A stretch of DNA of 64,000 nucleotides from Spisula solida (lineage: Eukaryota > Mollusca > Bivalvia > Venerida > Mactridae), in the NCBI GenBank assembly GCA_947247005.1, contig OX365956.1:16264089-16328088 (forward strand), in the 5' to 3' direction. Position numbers and translations under genes: made by a program. Under the pieces are notes generated by a model. The model had not been told where the DNA came from. It made no database searches and saw only the letters and a list, made by a program, of their open reading frames with translations. Every line of letters starts with the position of its first letter. Position 1 is the stretch's first letter. Of this stretch, positions 1 through 10,864 are shown one piece after another.

Positions 1-148
1 AGCTGCTTACAACAAGTGATGCTTGAAAAACACTTTATGGTCCCCATGATAGAAATGGTAATTTTTTTAAAGTAATTGAATTATACCGAAAATAAGTTAG
101 GGCCTGTAAAAATGTTCCAAATCATCTATATTAACAGTAGTATGATAT

Positions 149-160
149 TTTCTATTCTAG
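149..160 (+). other. Candidate 3' splice site before the GT31 coding sequence
   Basis: A pyrimidine-rich stretch ends in CTAG at 157-160, followed by transcript-like sequence up to the start codon at 340. This is a plausible acceptor for an upstream non-coding exon of the glycosyltransferase gene. No donor is visible because the window starts here. Inference only; RNA reads would settle it. Confidence 0.35.
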
Positions 161-339
161 GTCTCTTTCAAGAGAAGAGAATTGAATGTTTTGACCTTCC
201 ACATCGACTGACGTCACCTTGAGGTGAAAAACATGTAATTCATTTCAATCCTAAGTGAAGAACAGACAAGGAAACCAGAGGTATTTAACTATCTGGTAGA
301 ACTAAGGACGTAGATTGAAAAAGGGATAAAGACATTGAC

Positions 340-1431
340 ATGGGTCTGAGACAGCGGTCAACTACTAGGAGGATTTTGTTTTCTGCGGTCGTAATTATAC
401 TTATTATGTACTTGGCACAGCTGGATACAAGTTCGATTAGAAAAGTGTTAACAGTAACCAGTTCTATGCGTGCTGGTGGTAGGCCAGCGGCTACAGTGAA
501 TTTAGATCCAGCAGTATACTACAGTCTTGACACGATTAAAACAAATTATGATGACAAGTTTGTGATGTATAATCCTAAATTCTGCACTGCGCCAAATGTA
601 GACGTTTTAATCCTATTGCCAATAACACCTAGCAATGTTCAAGCGCGTGATGCAATCCGGAAAACATATGGAACTATGTCACGTGATAAGGCATATGATA
701 TTGGAGGTAACAAAACGGAATTAATCGTGCGTGTTCTTTTTGTTTTCGGTAACACCAACTCAGAAGAAGATCGGCAACTCATTAATAAGGAGTATGATTT
801 ATACAAAGATGTTCTATTAATAGATTTTGTTGACAGTTACTATAACTTAACCAGGAAATTGATCAACGCCTTTCGCTGGGTCGATGAATTTTGCACAAAT
901 GTTACTTACGTCATCAAAGCGGATGATGACGTTTTTATTCACGTACCTTTGCTGCTGAAGAAAGTTAAAACGTTAAGCACCAACTCACATACTGTGTTGT
1001 TTGGAAAAAAGATAGAACATGCCGGAGTTTGTCGCAAAGGAAAATTCTATGTATCACCTGCCTCTTATCCAATGAGTAGGTACCCTGATTATATTTCCGG
1101 TACTTCATACACCATGTCCGGTAGTTTGATGGCACCGATCGTACATTATTCACAATTCTTTCCCTATGTGAACATAGAAGACGCTTTTATCACTGGAATT
1201 ATTTGTAATGTTGTTTTAGGCGTTAAAGTCGAACATTCTGATTTAAGCTCTAAATTTTTCGATCTCAAACCGGATGAGTGTGAGTTTGTATCTAATGGTA
1301 CTATTTCACGTTCCAGTGTGGACCCAGATACCATGCTTTCAATTTGGGATGCTATACTGGATTATAAAACACATTGTAGTGGACGTTCAGTTGTGAATGC
1401 TACAATACACCAACAGCTGGCAATTGTATGA
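340..1431 (+). CDS. GT31-family beta-1,3-glycosyltransferase (galactosyltransferase-like), type II membrane protein
   Basis: Intact 363-aa single-exon reading frame. It has a short basic N-terminus (residues 1-11), one signal-anchor membrane segment (about 12-27) and a stem to about residue 80, as expected for a Golgi type II enzyme. GT31 landmarks follow in order: VLILLPITPS and RDAIRKTYG (about 89-111), the ADDDVFI metal-binding motif (194-200, DDD at 195-197), YPDYISGTSY (248-257) and the acidic EDAFITGI motif (280-287). Five N-glycosylation sequons (N124, N169, N187, N319, N353) fit a lumenal domain. The family transfers Gal, GlcNAc or GalNAc in beta-1,3 linkage from a UDP-sugar to glycoproteins or glycolipids; acceptor and donor cannot be read here. 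The first ATG of the frame precedes the anchor directly, so it is a good start. The TGA stop (1429-1431) lies inside the target-site duplication of a LINE insertion, so the 3' UTR is interrupted although the protein is not. Confidence 0.92.
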   Translation: MGLRQRSTTRRILFSAVVIILIMYLAQLDTSSIRKVLTVTSSMRAGGRPAATVNLDPAVYYSLDTIKTNYDDKFVMYNPKFCTAPNVDVLILLPITPSNVQARDAIRKTYGTMSRDKAYDIGGNKTELIVRVLFVFGNTNSEEDRQLINKEYDLYKDVLLIDFVDSYYNLTRKLINAFRWVDEFCTNVTYVIKADDDVFIHVPLLLKKVKTLSTNSHTVLFGKKIEHAGVCRKGKFYVSPASYPMSRYPDYISGTSYTMSGSLMAPIVHYSQFFPYVNIEDAFITGIICNVVLGVKVEHSDLSSKFFDLKPDECEFVSNGTISRSSVDPDTMLSIWDAILDYKTHCSGRSVVNATIHQQLAIV

Positions 1432-1432
1432 C
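1420..1432. repeat. Left 13-bp target-site duplication of the LINE fragment
   Basis: GCAATTGTATGAC occurs here and again at 1837-1849, directly flanking the 404-bp insertion at 1433-1836. The preceding and following bases differ between the copies, so the duplication is exactly 13 bp. It carries the TGA stop of the glycosyltransferase gene. Confidence 0.9.
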
Positions 1433-1836
1433 TTACTTACTTACTTACTGGCTTTCGCTCTACACGACCACGCCAGTATCTGCGATGAAGGATGTGGTTC
1501 TTCTCAGGTCATTAACGCCTCCATAGAGTTTCTGGTGGAGGGTTGTGTCTTGAGGCCACTTCGCAGCTCGCTCCTGGTCGTGACGTTTACATCTTTGGAG
1601 GATGTGTTCAGCTGTCTGGTCTTCTGTGCCACACGGACAGGTCGGTGACGGGGCCAATCTGTATTTCTTATGCATATGTGCATTTAGTCGGTTGTGCCCG
1701 GATCGAAGTTTGAGACTCTGATCATTACCTGCTTAGGAGATGATAGGCATCTGCCTCTTGTCTAGGCCTCGTTAGTAACTTGATAATGGTGACATTCTCC
1801 TTGTATGTTGCTTGCACATGAGGTTGTTCTGGCTGA
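1433..1836 (-). mobile_element. 5'-truncated non-LTR retrotransposon (LINE) 3' end with (AAGT)n tail
   Basis: Minus-strand insertion bounded by a perfect 13-bp duplication (1420-1432 and 1837-1849). On the minus strand it ends in a short (AAGT)n tail at 1433-1449, the hallmark of a LINE with a microsatellite 3' end. It encodes the C-terminal end of a reverse transcriptase, with a CPCG...H...C zinc-knuckle region. The 5' end is cut at 1836, the usual outcome of incomplete target-primed reverse transcription. The exact duplication and readable coding remnant argue for a fairly recent insertion. Confidence 0.88.
1460..1732 (-). pseudogene. Reverse transcriptase C-terminal remnant (jockey/CR1-like non-LTR element)
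   Basis: Open minus-strand frame of about 90 codons, read through LKLRSGHNRLNAHMHKKY and then CPCGTEDQTAEHILQRC. That C-x-C...H...C block with the following DLRRTTSFIADTG is typical of the C-terminus of invertebrate jockey/CR1-like LINE polymerases. An in-frame stop at 1733-1735 and the truncation remove all of the RT domain, so it is a fragment with no activity. Clade assignment is uncertain. Confidence 0.8.
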
Positions 1837-1849
1837 GCAATTGTATGAC
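1837..1849. repeat. Right 13-bp target-site duplication of the LINE fragment
   Basis: Exact second copy of the 13-mer at 1420-1432. The original 3' UTR of the glycosyltransferase gene resumes at 1850. Confidence 0.9.
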
Positions 1850-2738
1850 AAGAGTTTTTGCACCTCGTATTGTGAGACTCCGACCCATAGTGGCGTTATG
1901 ATGTTATGCACTTTTGTTACGATTTATTACTGTCATAGTTATAGTGTACATCTATATTTTTCTCATGTCTAATTACATGGTAAATTCTATGTTATGTTTT
2001 GAACCTGTTACACTAATGATACCAGTATACGAAGGTCATTCAATATATTCTTAGATTATTGTCATCATTTGATTTTGATATCGTTGTATCCAACTAATAC
2101 TTATTGATATCGTTACAAATGTTAACTTACAAATTACATATACGAGGATCATTGTAAGATAAATTCGTGGACTTTTTCTATTATTCTGTCTTTTTTTCTG
2201 CACGAGCATTTCTTACATATCCTAAAACAACGCAAGTAGTTACCGTTAAACTACACTCGTCACTTTCTACCCGTAATCGACTCATCTCTATCCAGGCCGT
2301 TGAGTAGGCTTCGGGCAAAAAAGGTGACCTTTTGTAGAAACCATGTTCAAGTGGCATGCATAGTACTAATTTACACAACTCCCCTGTATTTGAGCGAAAT
2401 GTTTGTTCCGATCTCAAAGTGACACTAACTTTCACATTCCTAGACGGCGAACAGAATTAGCAGATATACCCTTGGCCGTCACTGGCCCAATAATGGATGG
2501 TGGAACGATCTACCCAGCAACCTGAAAGACATTCACTGCGAAGCCATGTTCACTGATCAAAATTGAAAACATATTTGTATAGTCGGTTTCTAGAAACCTA
2601 GTGCGTCATGTAATTGTGATCGCTATAGAGTATGTTAAATAATATTTGCGCTATATCAATGACATGTACATTTTGTGTATTTGTACTTATATTTGTATTC
2701 CCGGCTTGAGCGTCGATGTTGTCTCGTTAAATTCCCAC
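1850..2738 (+). other. Probable displaced 3' UTR and downstream flank of the GT31 gene
   Basis: AT-rich sequence with no convincing reading frame. It should be the original 3' UTR, pushed 417 bp downstream by the LINE insertion and its duplication. No canonical AATAAA was spotted in this stretch; the next one downstream is near 3261, so the transcript end is not resolved. Confidence 0.4.
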
Positions 2739-2834
2739 GGGTCTGTATCGGCTCACTGGTCTCTCATTCACTAGATATAGTTATCCGATAATTATATTTA
2801 CTGAATGAGAGACTGGTGATGTCGACACAGACCC
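2739..2834. repeat. Imperfect inverted repeat, about 32-bp arms, 31-bp loop
   Basis: The left arm (2739-2770) begins GGGTCTGT and ends TCTCTCATTCA. The right arm (2802-2834) is its imperfect reverse complement, beginning TGAATGAGAGA and ending ACAGACCC. TTAAATT words lie just outside both arms. It looks like a small MITE or foldback remnant. No clear target duplication was found. Confidence 0.6.
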
Positions 2835-3660
2835 CTATGGTTAAATTGGGTTAAATTTTACGGCCAAACTACTGATGAACATATATACATGTGTAACATT
2901 TAAATTCCTTATACTGCGTTCACATCTACAAATTGGGGACAGTGAGGGTCGTATGGTCTCATTAACTGAATTATTGTCAATATCGTGAATCATTTTTTAC
3001 CGCAATCTTTATTAGTCAAAGTAATATATACAAATTTACTTTGAATGCAATGTTTAATATTTCCGTTCATGCTTTGATGATACAATATCAAAGAATATGA
3101 TAAAGCGATGATACTTCCAACTGTCTTTTGTGTTTCTATAATGTTAATTGATTTCATTGAGATACGTCAGTAAATAACATAACATAACATAACATTGCAT
3201 TGTCGGATTAAATAGGAATTCAAATTTCAGTTTCTCGGATCAAGATTAATGTTTTTAAAGCGAATAAACGTACTTTCTTTTCTTAGCTTATCAGAACAAA
3301 TCACCTAGGGCATATGCCTTTATTGGTACCAAACAAAGGACGTCCCAATCACTTAAATAACTAAAAATAGGTTTACCACAAGTTTAATGCTTTATAGTAA
3401 TCCATTGAACAACAATATTTGAATAACACATCAATGACAAGCGTCCAATTACTGGCCTTCTTCTTGGACCTTTTGTCAGTATAATTTATATGTTGATTTC
3501 TTGTTTAAACTTTATTTTCGGTCTTTGTCAGTTAGAGTAATTGCGTATACAATCATGAATGTGTATACATGTATAGTCAGCTGGTGATCAGGTTGAGCCC
3601 CATAAACCTTAAATATCTTAAAAGCAATTACGTAATTTTATTGAACTTTGTGATAAAGTG
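2835..3660. other. AT-rich spacer with a short (ATAAC)n microsatellite
   Basis: No coding signal. Holds a short ATAAC microsatellite around 3173-3195 and an AATAAA hexamer near 3261 that could be a distant poly(A) signal of the upstream gene. Confidence 0.4.
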
Positions 3661-3681
3661 TAGTGTACATATTCGACTTAA

Positions 3682-3793
3682 ACACCAAGACTTACCATGT
3701 AGATGCACCTTAAAGGGTTTCAACACGGTTTCTCAAGTTATATAAACAACCTAACATCAGCTTAAGGTGCATCTACACGGTAAGTCTTGGTGT
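3682..3793. repeat. Near-perfect 31-bp inverted repeat with 50-bp loop (hairpin/MITE)
   Basis: Arms 3682-3712 and 3763-3793 are reverse complements with a single mismatch, starting ACACCAAGACTTACC. Weaker complementarity continues outside: AAGTC...ATGTACAC words recur inverted to about 3655 and 3815, so the whole palindromic unit may be about 160 bp. The size fits a short MITE or foldback; a transcribed copy would fold into a long stem. Confidence 0.75.
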
Positions 3794-4232
3794 ATATATA
3801 TAAAGTCCAAGATGTACACTTCACAAGACGTACATCTTCCCTAACTATACCATCATGACTTATAAATCACATGTTATTTCTCTCCAAACATTTGTTAACA
3901 ATGGAGTCGGTTGAGGAAGACCTATTGATAGGACTGTGTAGTGTTGATATGTATCATACTGTATGGTATAATTTTATGAGCAGTTCCATTTCGGCGTTAC
4001 ACCAAGCCATTTCTGTAGTGTGGCGACTATACAATGAATATGTCGCAGTGTGGCAATACCACGTGAGCTTTGGCTACAGTTACAAGAAGAAATGTGTAAA
4101 CATTGGAAAATACAATAGCCATACGTTTTTTTTATTTCTTCATCCATTTCTTTGAAATATACGCCAAGCTAAGGGGAAAATGCTTTGCTTTCCATGAACT
4201 ATAAAATCTTTTTCAGCAACTGTGCCGTTTTG

Positions 4233-4282
4233 TCCATTACCCTGTGGAACCGTGGAACGTGTAGGTTTTACAGGGTAATGGA
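4233..4282. repeat. 13-bp perfect inverted repeat
   Basis: TCCATTACCCTGT (4233-4245) and its exact reverse complement ACAGGGTAATGGA (4270-4282), separated by 24 bp. Probably the core of a small TIR element. Confidence 0.55.
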
Positions 4283-4614
4283 AAAAAATGGTAAAGCTGT
4301 TTTAAAATACCACAAAATACGCGAACAGATTTTTATTTCTTAATTGAACATGATAAAGCCAATGGTTTATGGTTCAATTGAATAAATTATTAAATGTGTG
4401 AACTATATGACTGTACGAGCACTAAACGGAATAAAATGAATAACTTCAGTGTAGAAATGTGTCCATGGGTAACGGGTGCCCTATTGTAGCAAATATCATT
4501 TCAAATGGGGAATGAGAGGAGAAAAGCGGATTGAGGTAAAATTTTGATTCATTTTCACTAGCCTTGTGGACTATAATTATATGAAAAATATCAAAGACCC
4601 ATTATTCTGGGGGA

Positions 4615-5160
4615 AAACAGCGAAAAAGTCCACCCTTTCCTGTCATCTATATATTTAGGTTGTTAATCTGTGAAAGTTTGAAGAAATTCCAACCAACAGT
4701 TTGTGAAGAGTTCAGCACACACTATTTTTCATTATGGAGTGTCTAGTAAGAGGTAACAATAGGACATAATTTTGGTAAACAATGATGCAGCAAATATTCC
4801 TTCTTTTACGGTCATCTATACATTGGGGTTGTTCATCTGAAAGTAAGTAAGTAAAGTCTTTATTTACTTACTTACTCACTTACAGTTCTGTGAATATTTG
4901 AAGAAATTCTTTTTACAGTTTATGAGGAGTTCAACACGCAAGATTTTTCACTTTTGGGTATATAGTAAACGCAACAAAGGGCCATAACTCTGGTAGAAAT
5001 TGACGCAGCGAAAAGTCTTTCCTGTACGGTCATCTATACATTGGGGCTGCTCATCTGTGACAGTTTGAAGAAATTCCACCTGGCAGTTTATGAGGAGTTC
5101 AACACACATTACGTTACGAACGGACGGGCGTGCGTACGTACTGACGGATAACACCAATGC
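4615..5160 (+). repeat. Tandem-core dispersed repeat (pearl-like), about three diverged units
   Basis: Units sharing CATCTATACATTGGGG and GTTTGAAGAAATTCC recur from about 4640, 4812 and 5030. The last unit runs into an ACGGACGGGCGTGCG-like tail and then a C-run. This layout (diverged cores of about 170-190 bp ending in an ACGG-type microsatellite) resembles the pearl elements described in bivalves; assignment is by resemblance only. The middle unit is interrupted at about 4841-4885 by a palindromic microsatellite. Confidence 0.55.
4843..4875. repeat. Palindromic (AAGT)n / (ACTT)n microsatellite hairpin
   Basis: GTAAGTAAGTAAA (4843-4855) and TTTACTTACTTAC (4863-4875) are exact reverse complements around a 7-bp loop containing CTTTA. 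It interrupts a repeat unit between CATCT and CTGTGAA words that are nearly contiguous in sister units. The same (AAGT)n motif forms the tail of the LINE at 1433. Confidence 0.7.
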
Positions 5161-5166
5161 TATATG

Positions 5167-5205
5167 CCCCCCCCCCCCCCCAACTTATAAATAAGTGTGG
5201 GGGGG
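5167..5205. repeat. C15 run and G7 run flanking an AT-rich loop
   Basis: Fifteen C residues (5167-5181) are followed 17 bp later by seven G residues (5199-5205), an inverted homopolymer pair at the end of the tandem-core repeat. Confidence 0.7.
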
Positions 5206-5433
5206 CACAAAAATATAATACTATATGTGCAATAGAGTATGTTTAGACGGATGATAAAATAAAAACCTATTTTGAATAAAAGCACTAAATTTATATCAAT
5301 ATAAAAGTATTAACAAAAAGTATATTTTCAAACATATTTACATTCGTATAAACAAAAAACTATTTTTGAAAAATTGTATTGCTAATGACAGTCGAACCCA
5401 GAACCTACAAAGTGAACTAAACCGTACTGTTAA

Positions 5434-5565
5434 GTCGGACAGGGAAGGCAGCAATCAACTTAACTAGCGAAGCACATAACATATAAAAACCTACAAGGCA
5501 CAATGCCCAACACGTCACCGAACGGAGAAAATGATCCGCTCAGTTCCCAGCTGTCCACAAGCTGA
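5434..5565 (+). repeat. Dispersed repeat core, copy 1 (GGACAGGGAA...CACAATGCC)
   Basis: The segment GTCGGACAGGGAAGGCAGCA to CACAATGCCCAAC recurs at 33939-34125 and in shorter form at 37643-37700. A second partial copy of the CACAATGCCCAAC word lies at about 5630. It is joined directly to the 42-bp minisatellite on the right. No coding content. Confidence 0.6.
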
Positions 5566-5569
5566 ATGA

Positions 5570-6125
5570 ACTAGTTTCAGCAATCAAACGACTGAATGGC
5601 CGCCGTGAATGACCTGTAAAATATACAAGACACAATGCCCAACATACAACCGAACGGAGAAATGATCCCCCCCAGGTCCCAGCTGTCAAAAAGCTGAATG
5701 AACTAGTTTCAGAAATCAAAAGGCTGAATGCCTACGCTGAATGACCTAGTTACAACAGTAAAACTGTTGAAATACCTAGTAATAGTTGTCTAAAGTCCTA
5801 AATATTTAAAGAATAACAGTATTTAAAAGCTAAATGTCATGGTTTCAGCTGACTAACCTAGTTTCAGCAATAAAAAAGCTGAAAGCCCCAGTCGGATGAC
5901 CTAGTTTCAACAATACAAAAGCTGAAAGCCCCAGTCGGATGACCTAGTTTCAACAATAAAATAGCTGAAAGCCCCAGTCGGATGACCTAGTTTCAGCAAT
6001 AAAAAGCTAAAAGCCCCAGTCGGATGACCTAGTTTCAACAATAAAAAAGCTGAAAGCCCAGTCGGATGACCTATTTTCAACGAGTTAAATGCCTTAGTCA
6101 AATGACCCAGCCTCAACAAGGCGCG
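5570..6125 (+). repeat. 42-bp minisatellite (CCTAGTTTCA...AAGCTGAAAGCCCCAGT)
   Basis: About a dozen diverged units of roughly 40-43 bp, best conserved at 5880-6060, each with GACCTAGTTTCAACAAT and GCTGAAAGCCCCAGTCGG. A unit length near a multiple of three keeps the minus-strand frame at 5907-6248 open; it shows a repetitive peptide and is not treated as a gene. Inverted units recur at 33716-33800 and degenerate ones at 18335-18430. Confidence 0.8.
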
Positions 6126-8312
6126 CATAACTGAGAACGACATATACGCTGAATGCCCAAGTTGAATAGCCAAGTTACACGATAGTGGATGAAAGAGCGC
6201 AAGAAAATGAAAAAAAACTACCGGTAGCAACAAAACAAATGCATTCATAATCTACAGCCGCATATTAACTTAAGAACGAATTGGATATGGTACGAATAGC
6301 GCAAACGAATCAGATAGGGGACAAATAGTGAATGCGTCATCTCTATAAAATTGACCCCGGTCAAAATACAAAATAGTGAGATATTATGACATAAAGCTGA
6401 ATGGCAGATATATTCTGTTTAGCACACTGAGCCATTGGGACTTGTGATCGTATGGAGAAAAATAAAACATGTACAAGGTTGCACCCAACCATTTGCGCGG
6501 GAATCACATTATCGTTTTGAATTCATATCGTCAATGGTCACTGCTGTATTACTTAATGCTCAGCTATATTGGACCAATTTGCTGACCTAAGCTGCACTGG
6601 TCATTACTTGGGTGTTCGACGTAAAAAAATACTTTGGAATTAAGTGCAAAGTACACTTTTCTGTGGATAAAAATCCGTGTTATATTATGAGAGTTGATAA
6701 GGTTGATTTATTAAAGCCACTTTATCTCTCCCAAGACCGATTATCTAGCAAGTAGACTTATTACAAGGAGTTAGAATATATTCACAAATGACCAATAATT
6801 GACGACAGAATGTTAAATGTATCTGTCGTAATAGTATGCCGATAATCACATCTAAGTAAAATGTATGGATGACAAAATACTAATTTTGCAAGAGTTGCTT
6901 CCCTTAGATTATAAATTGTGCATTTTTTGTTTACAATTCATTATTTTGTAAACAAACCAACTGGATGTTGAACTTTGTTTTCTTCCATCTTATTGTGTTT
7001 TCCACCTTCGGGGCTACGCCAAAGTGCTCAAATTGCATCATTCTGCAGATAGATTACCAAGTAATTGCCTTTTAAAAATAGCCATTTAAGGCAAAATGGG
7101 ACTTTAAGATATAACTTAAGTAAAACAGCACAGTCGAAAAGGCCAATTGTAAAGAACCATCTTAGTAGGCGAAACACGACTTTCGCGTGGACATTGATGT
7201 ATTTCGTGCAAGGGACTTGCAAATTATAATTCATGCGTAAAATTCGACCTCGTCGATTTGTTCACACTAAACCACTGGACAAAATGCAAGGGAGATCACT
7301 GCGTAGTAGTTTGGATATTTGTATAGCATGAATTACGTCCCCTGACAATCTGGTTATCGTGTCACGTAAACAGCATTTACAGCATAAATGATACGTTAGT
7401 ACGTAGCCTATTTGCACGCGGCATTCAACGCTAACAAGATCCTGCGACAGCAAACTTGTATTTACGGGGATTTCCCATTGAACACATAATGAACATCGGA
7501 GTACGACATTACGGCTTCTCGACACGTTTCTTCACGATTTTGCCCCTTAACTCTTGTTTATGTCCTGGCTTGTGAATCGAAAAAAGGTTCCCTGAAAATA
7601 AAGCAAACATAGTACTAATCAACAGGTCATTTGAAAAGTACGCTGTAATAGAGCTAAATGGCAAAGCTGTTGTACGTCAGAAAAAAAGAGTTTACAAGGG
7701 TGTTAATAGGAAAAATAAGTTTTGCTGTAGGAAACAGATTTGGAGAAAACAGTTTTCTCTCCAGTCATATAGATATAAAATATAATGTATCGCAAGAAAG
7801 TTTGTCCACAGAATCACTAAAAACGACAAATAACTGCATATTTTGACATGTTTTTGTGTTTGGCTCACAAACACAGCATTTCGTTTTTTAGTTTTGGAAA
7901 TGCGTGGTTGCACTTTCTGACAAAATAAAGGGATTTTTGGTACATATTTGAAACTGCACAATGTGTATCTCGGTAAGGAGTTACCTGAGTCTAGCGATTT
8001 TCACCCGTTTTGGGCTCATCACCTTAGCATTTGGTCACGTGGTATGTCCACCCTGGCTTAAATGCATTATTATACCCATCTGAACAAGCTGCAATAAATA
8101 TTTTTTTTTTGGTAATCGCTTTGACTAAACATCCTAATTAGAACCATTATGATAAAATAGCAGCTAAAACATATCTGTATTACATTGCATTTTTACATGA
8201 CAAAACTAGCAAATTACTGTATTTGTTAAAAAAAAACTGGATTTTTAAAAAATGAATGACGTTGTGCAACGTAATATTAATCGGTGACATAAAAGGATAT
8301 TTTCAAATGCAC
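6126..8312. other. AT-rich non-coding stretch
   Basis: Only short frames below 115 codons with no recognisable domain, no strong inverted repeat and no tandem array were seen. Function unknown; probably intergenic with old repeat remnants. Confidence 0.4.
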
Positions 8313-8600
8313 TTATGCTACGGTCACATTTGCCCTACGAGCTCCGTACGAGTTGATTTTGGCGAACTCTCACGGCGCCCGTACGGATATCGAAATTCGT
8401 ACGAGCTTCGTACGGATTTTCGTGACTCGTAGAGGACTCGGCGACTTGGTGAAAATATTTACCGAGCTCCGGAGTTGTCTACGAGCTCGTAGATATTTTT
8501 CAAGTCTGTATTATCTCGCACGAGGCTCGTGCGGACACCGCACGAGCTACGAAATACTCGTGCGAGTATCGTACGATATCCTTACGGATATGGAAATTTG
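8313..8600 (+). repeat. CGTACG palindrome element, copy A
   Basis: Begins TTATGCTACGGTCACATTTG and continues with dense CCGTACGAG, CGTACGGAT, CTACGAGCTCGTAG and GCACGAG words, all variants of a CpG palindrome in both orientations. The first 200 bp align in reverse complement with 10640-10826. The GGTCACATTTGCCCTACGAG terminus recurs, inverted, at the right ends of the copies at 15121-15330 and 18036-18330. The reading frame at 8353-8631 is a by-product of CpG richness. Confidence 0.75.
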
Positions 8601-8956
8601 CATGGTTTTGCATCGCATGGGACGCAATTAGGATGTAGATAGTGAACATTATCTCAACTGATTAATTTGTGACAATGACTTGTTATGAGTATGGTGTATA
8701 TTGAAATATTGAAACATTAAAACTTTGGAAGACAGACAGACTGTGCGAGCATAACAACATTTGTACACGGACTTTTAATATCTTTATTTCGAATGTACAT
8801 GTAATAACACATGACATTGTTGTACCCACTATGACATTGTTGTACACACAATAATATTCACTGCTATTATGTTGATATTGCAACTGTATCATGTATCCAA
8901 GTTCCGGTAGAAAGACTCTGCCAACAGCAAAAACACAACATTGATTAATTCATGAA

Positions 8957-9897
8957 AACGATATCGTATTTTTATATTATCATTATGGTATTCTTATATT
9001 ACCATTATCGTATTCTCGTGTCACCATAATCGTATTCTCGTAATATCATCATCGAGCTACTAGTATCGTATTATTATTATCGTTTTCTCGTAATTATCAT
9101 CATCGTTCTATTGCATTATCATCATCGTATTCTCGTATTATCATTATCTTAGTATTGCCTTATCATTATCGTATTATCACCATCTTATTATTGTATTATC
9201 ATTATCGTATTCTCGTATTATCATCATCCTATTATTGTATTATCATTGTCGCTATATCGTATTATCATCATCTTATTCTCGTATTATCATCATCGTATTC
9301 TCGTATTATCATTATCTTATCATTTTATTAGCATTATCGTATTCTCGTATTATCATTATCATACTATCGTATTCTCGTATTATCGTCATCCTATTATTGT
9401 ATTATCATCATCGTATTCTCGTATTATCATCATCTTATTATTGTATCATCATCATCGTATTCTCGTCTTATCATCATCTTATTATTGTATCATCATCATC
9501 GTATTCTCGTATTATCATTATCATACTATCGTATTCTCGTATTGTCGTCATCCTATTATTGCATTATCCGCATCGTATTCTCGTAAATCATCATCTTATT
9601 ATTGTATTATCATCATCCTATTATTGTATTATCATCGTCGTTATATCGTATTATCATCATCATCTTATTCTCATATTATCATCATCCTTTTATTGTATTA
9701 TCATTGTCGCTATATCGTATTATCATCATCTTATTCTCGTATTATCATCATCGTATTCTCGAATTACCATTATCTTATCATTGTATTAGCATTATCGTAT
9801 TCTCGTATTAACATCATCTTATTATTGAATTATCATTATCGTATTCTACTATCATCATCATCATACTATCGTATTCTCGTATTATCATCATCGTAAT
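8957..9897. repeat. ATC/ATT-rich satellite with ATTCTCGT punctuation
   Basis: About 940 bp built from TATTATCATCATC and GTATTCTCG words in irregular higher-order order, with units of about 20-40 bp. It has almost no stops in several frames, giving overlapping frames of 184 and 216 codons that read as Ile/Ser/Tyr-rich low-complexity peptides; these are artefacts. It lies between inverted copies of the CGTACG element. Confidence 0.9.
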
Positions 9898-9954
9898 ATC
9901 CGACCAGCGACCTTTCTCCAGGTAGTTACGCACCAGACTTTGATCCATGACATA

Positions 9955-10120
9955 TTACTGCGACCGTGGCTGGGTGCTTTTGGCGTCCGTATAGGAAGCG
10001 GGAGATCGAAAGTTCGAACCCCGGAGAAAGTTAGGTTATAACTGATGTATTCGTTTGGTAAGACGCCAGCTAGTTCACGAATGGTAACTGTAGGCCCAAC
10101 TCTGCCAGGCACCCGGCAAT
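9955..10120 (+). repeat. tRNA-like SINE head (weak)
   Basis: A B-box-like GTTCGAACCCC at 10012-10022 lies about 45 bp after a TGGCTGGGTGC block resembling an A box. A GCACCCGGC-like word downstream is complementary to that block. Consistent with a decayed tRNA-derived SINE or a Pol III pseudogene. Not a functional tRNA: no complete cloverleaf could be drawn. Confidence 0.35.
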
Positions 10121-10639
10121 ACATGTATGATAATGGATTCGGGTTATTTTGCTAGAGAGGGGTCCGACCAGCTATATTTTATCCAAGTTGGTACCCAGTA
10201 GACTCCCACCAAGACGTACTCCTCTCATTGTATTAGATGACCACAATTCACCACAATTCCAGGGCTCAGACCCACCCCAATTGGATCCGCACACGCTCAG
10301 TGTATGTTATTTTCGTGATTCTCGTGCACAGAACTTATGAGTACACATTTAACCATTGTCTATGCACCTACATATGTATATCCTTGGATTTCTACTGCAT
10401 TCATTTAATTATTTTGGTAAATATATATATTTGGCGTGGTACACATGAGACACATATATACCCATTGTACTATTTAAAACGTTACGGCGAAATTAGCTGA
10501 ATTTCAGAGTCTGTCGAGGGACAATTATGCATTTTTCCTTGCATATATAAACATGACATGAAACATCAACCATTCTATAATCATCTTACATAATATAATA
10601 ATACATAAAATGGGTGAGGACAGCTTCCTTGTGATCTTT

Positions 10640-10826
10640 CTACTTCAAAAATCTCTACGAGCTCGTAGACAACTCGGAGATCGGTGAAACATTTTCACCG
10701 AGCTCCCGAGTCCTCTACGAGTTACAAAAATCCGTATGAAGCCCTTACGAGTTTACGTTGTCCGTACGAACTTGCTAAAATTCGACTCGCAAGGAGCTCG
10801 TACGATCAATATGACCAGGGTCTTAA
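10640..10826 (-). repeat. CGTACG palindrome element, copy B (inverted relative to copy A)
   Basis: Reverse complement of 8320-8515 over nearly its whole length. Both share GTAGAGGACTCGG, TCGGTGAAAAT, GAGTTGTCTACGAGCTCGTAG and, at the outer end, GATCGTACGAGCTCC. Its right end reads ATGACCAGGGTCTTAA, a variant of the GGTCA terminus. By eye the arms are about 80-88% identical. Confidence 0.75.
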
Positions 10827-10864
10827 AACAGTTAATTAAAATTCGCTGAATATATCCATTATTG

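Noticed and set aside
9235..9896. Overlapping open frames of 184 and 216 codons
   Set aside because: They run through the ATC/ATT satellite in several frames at once and encode only Ile/Ser/Tyr low complexity.
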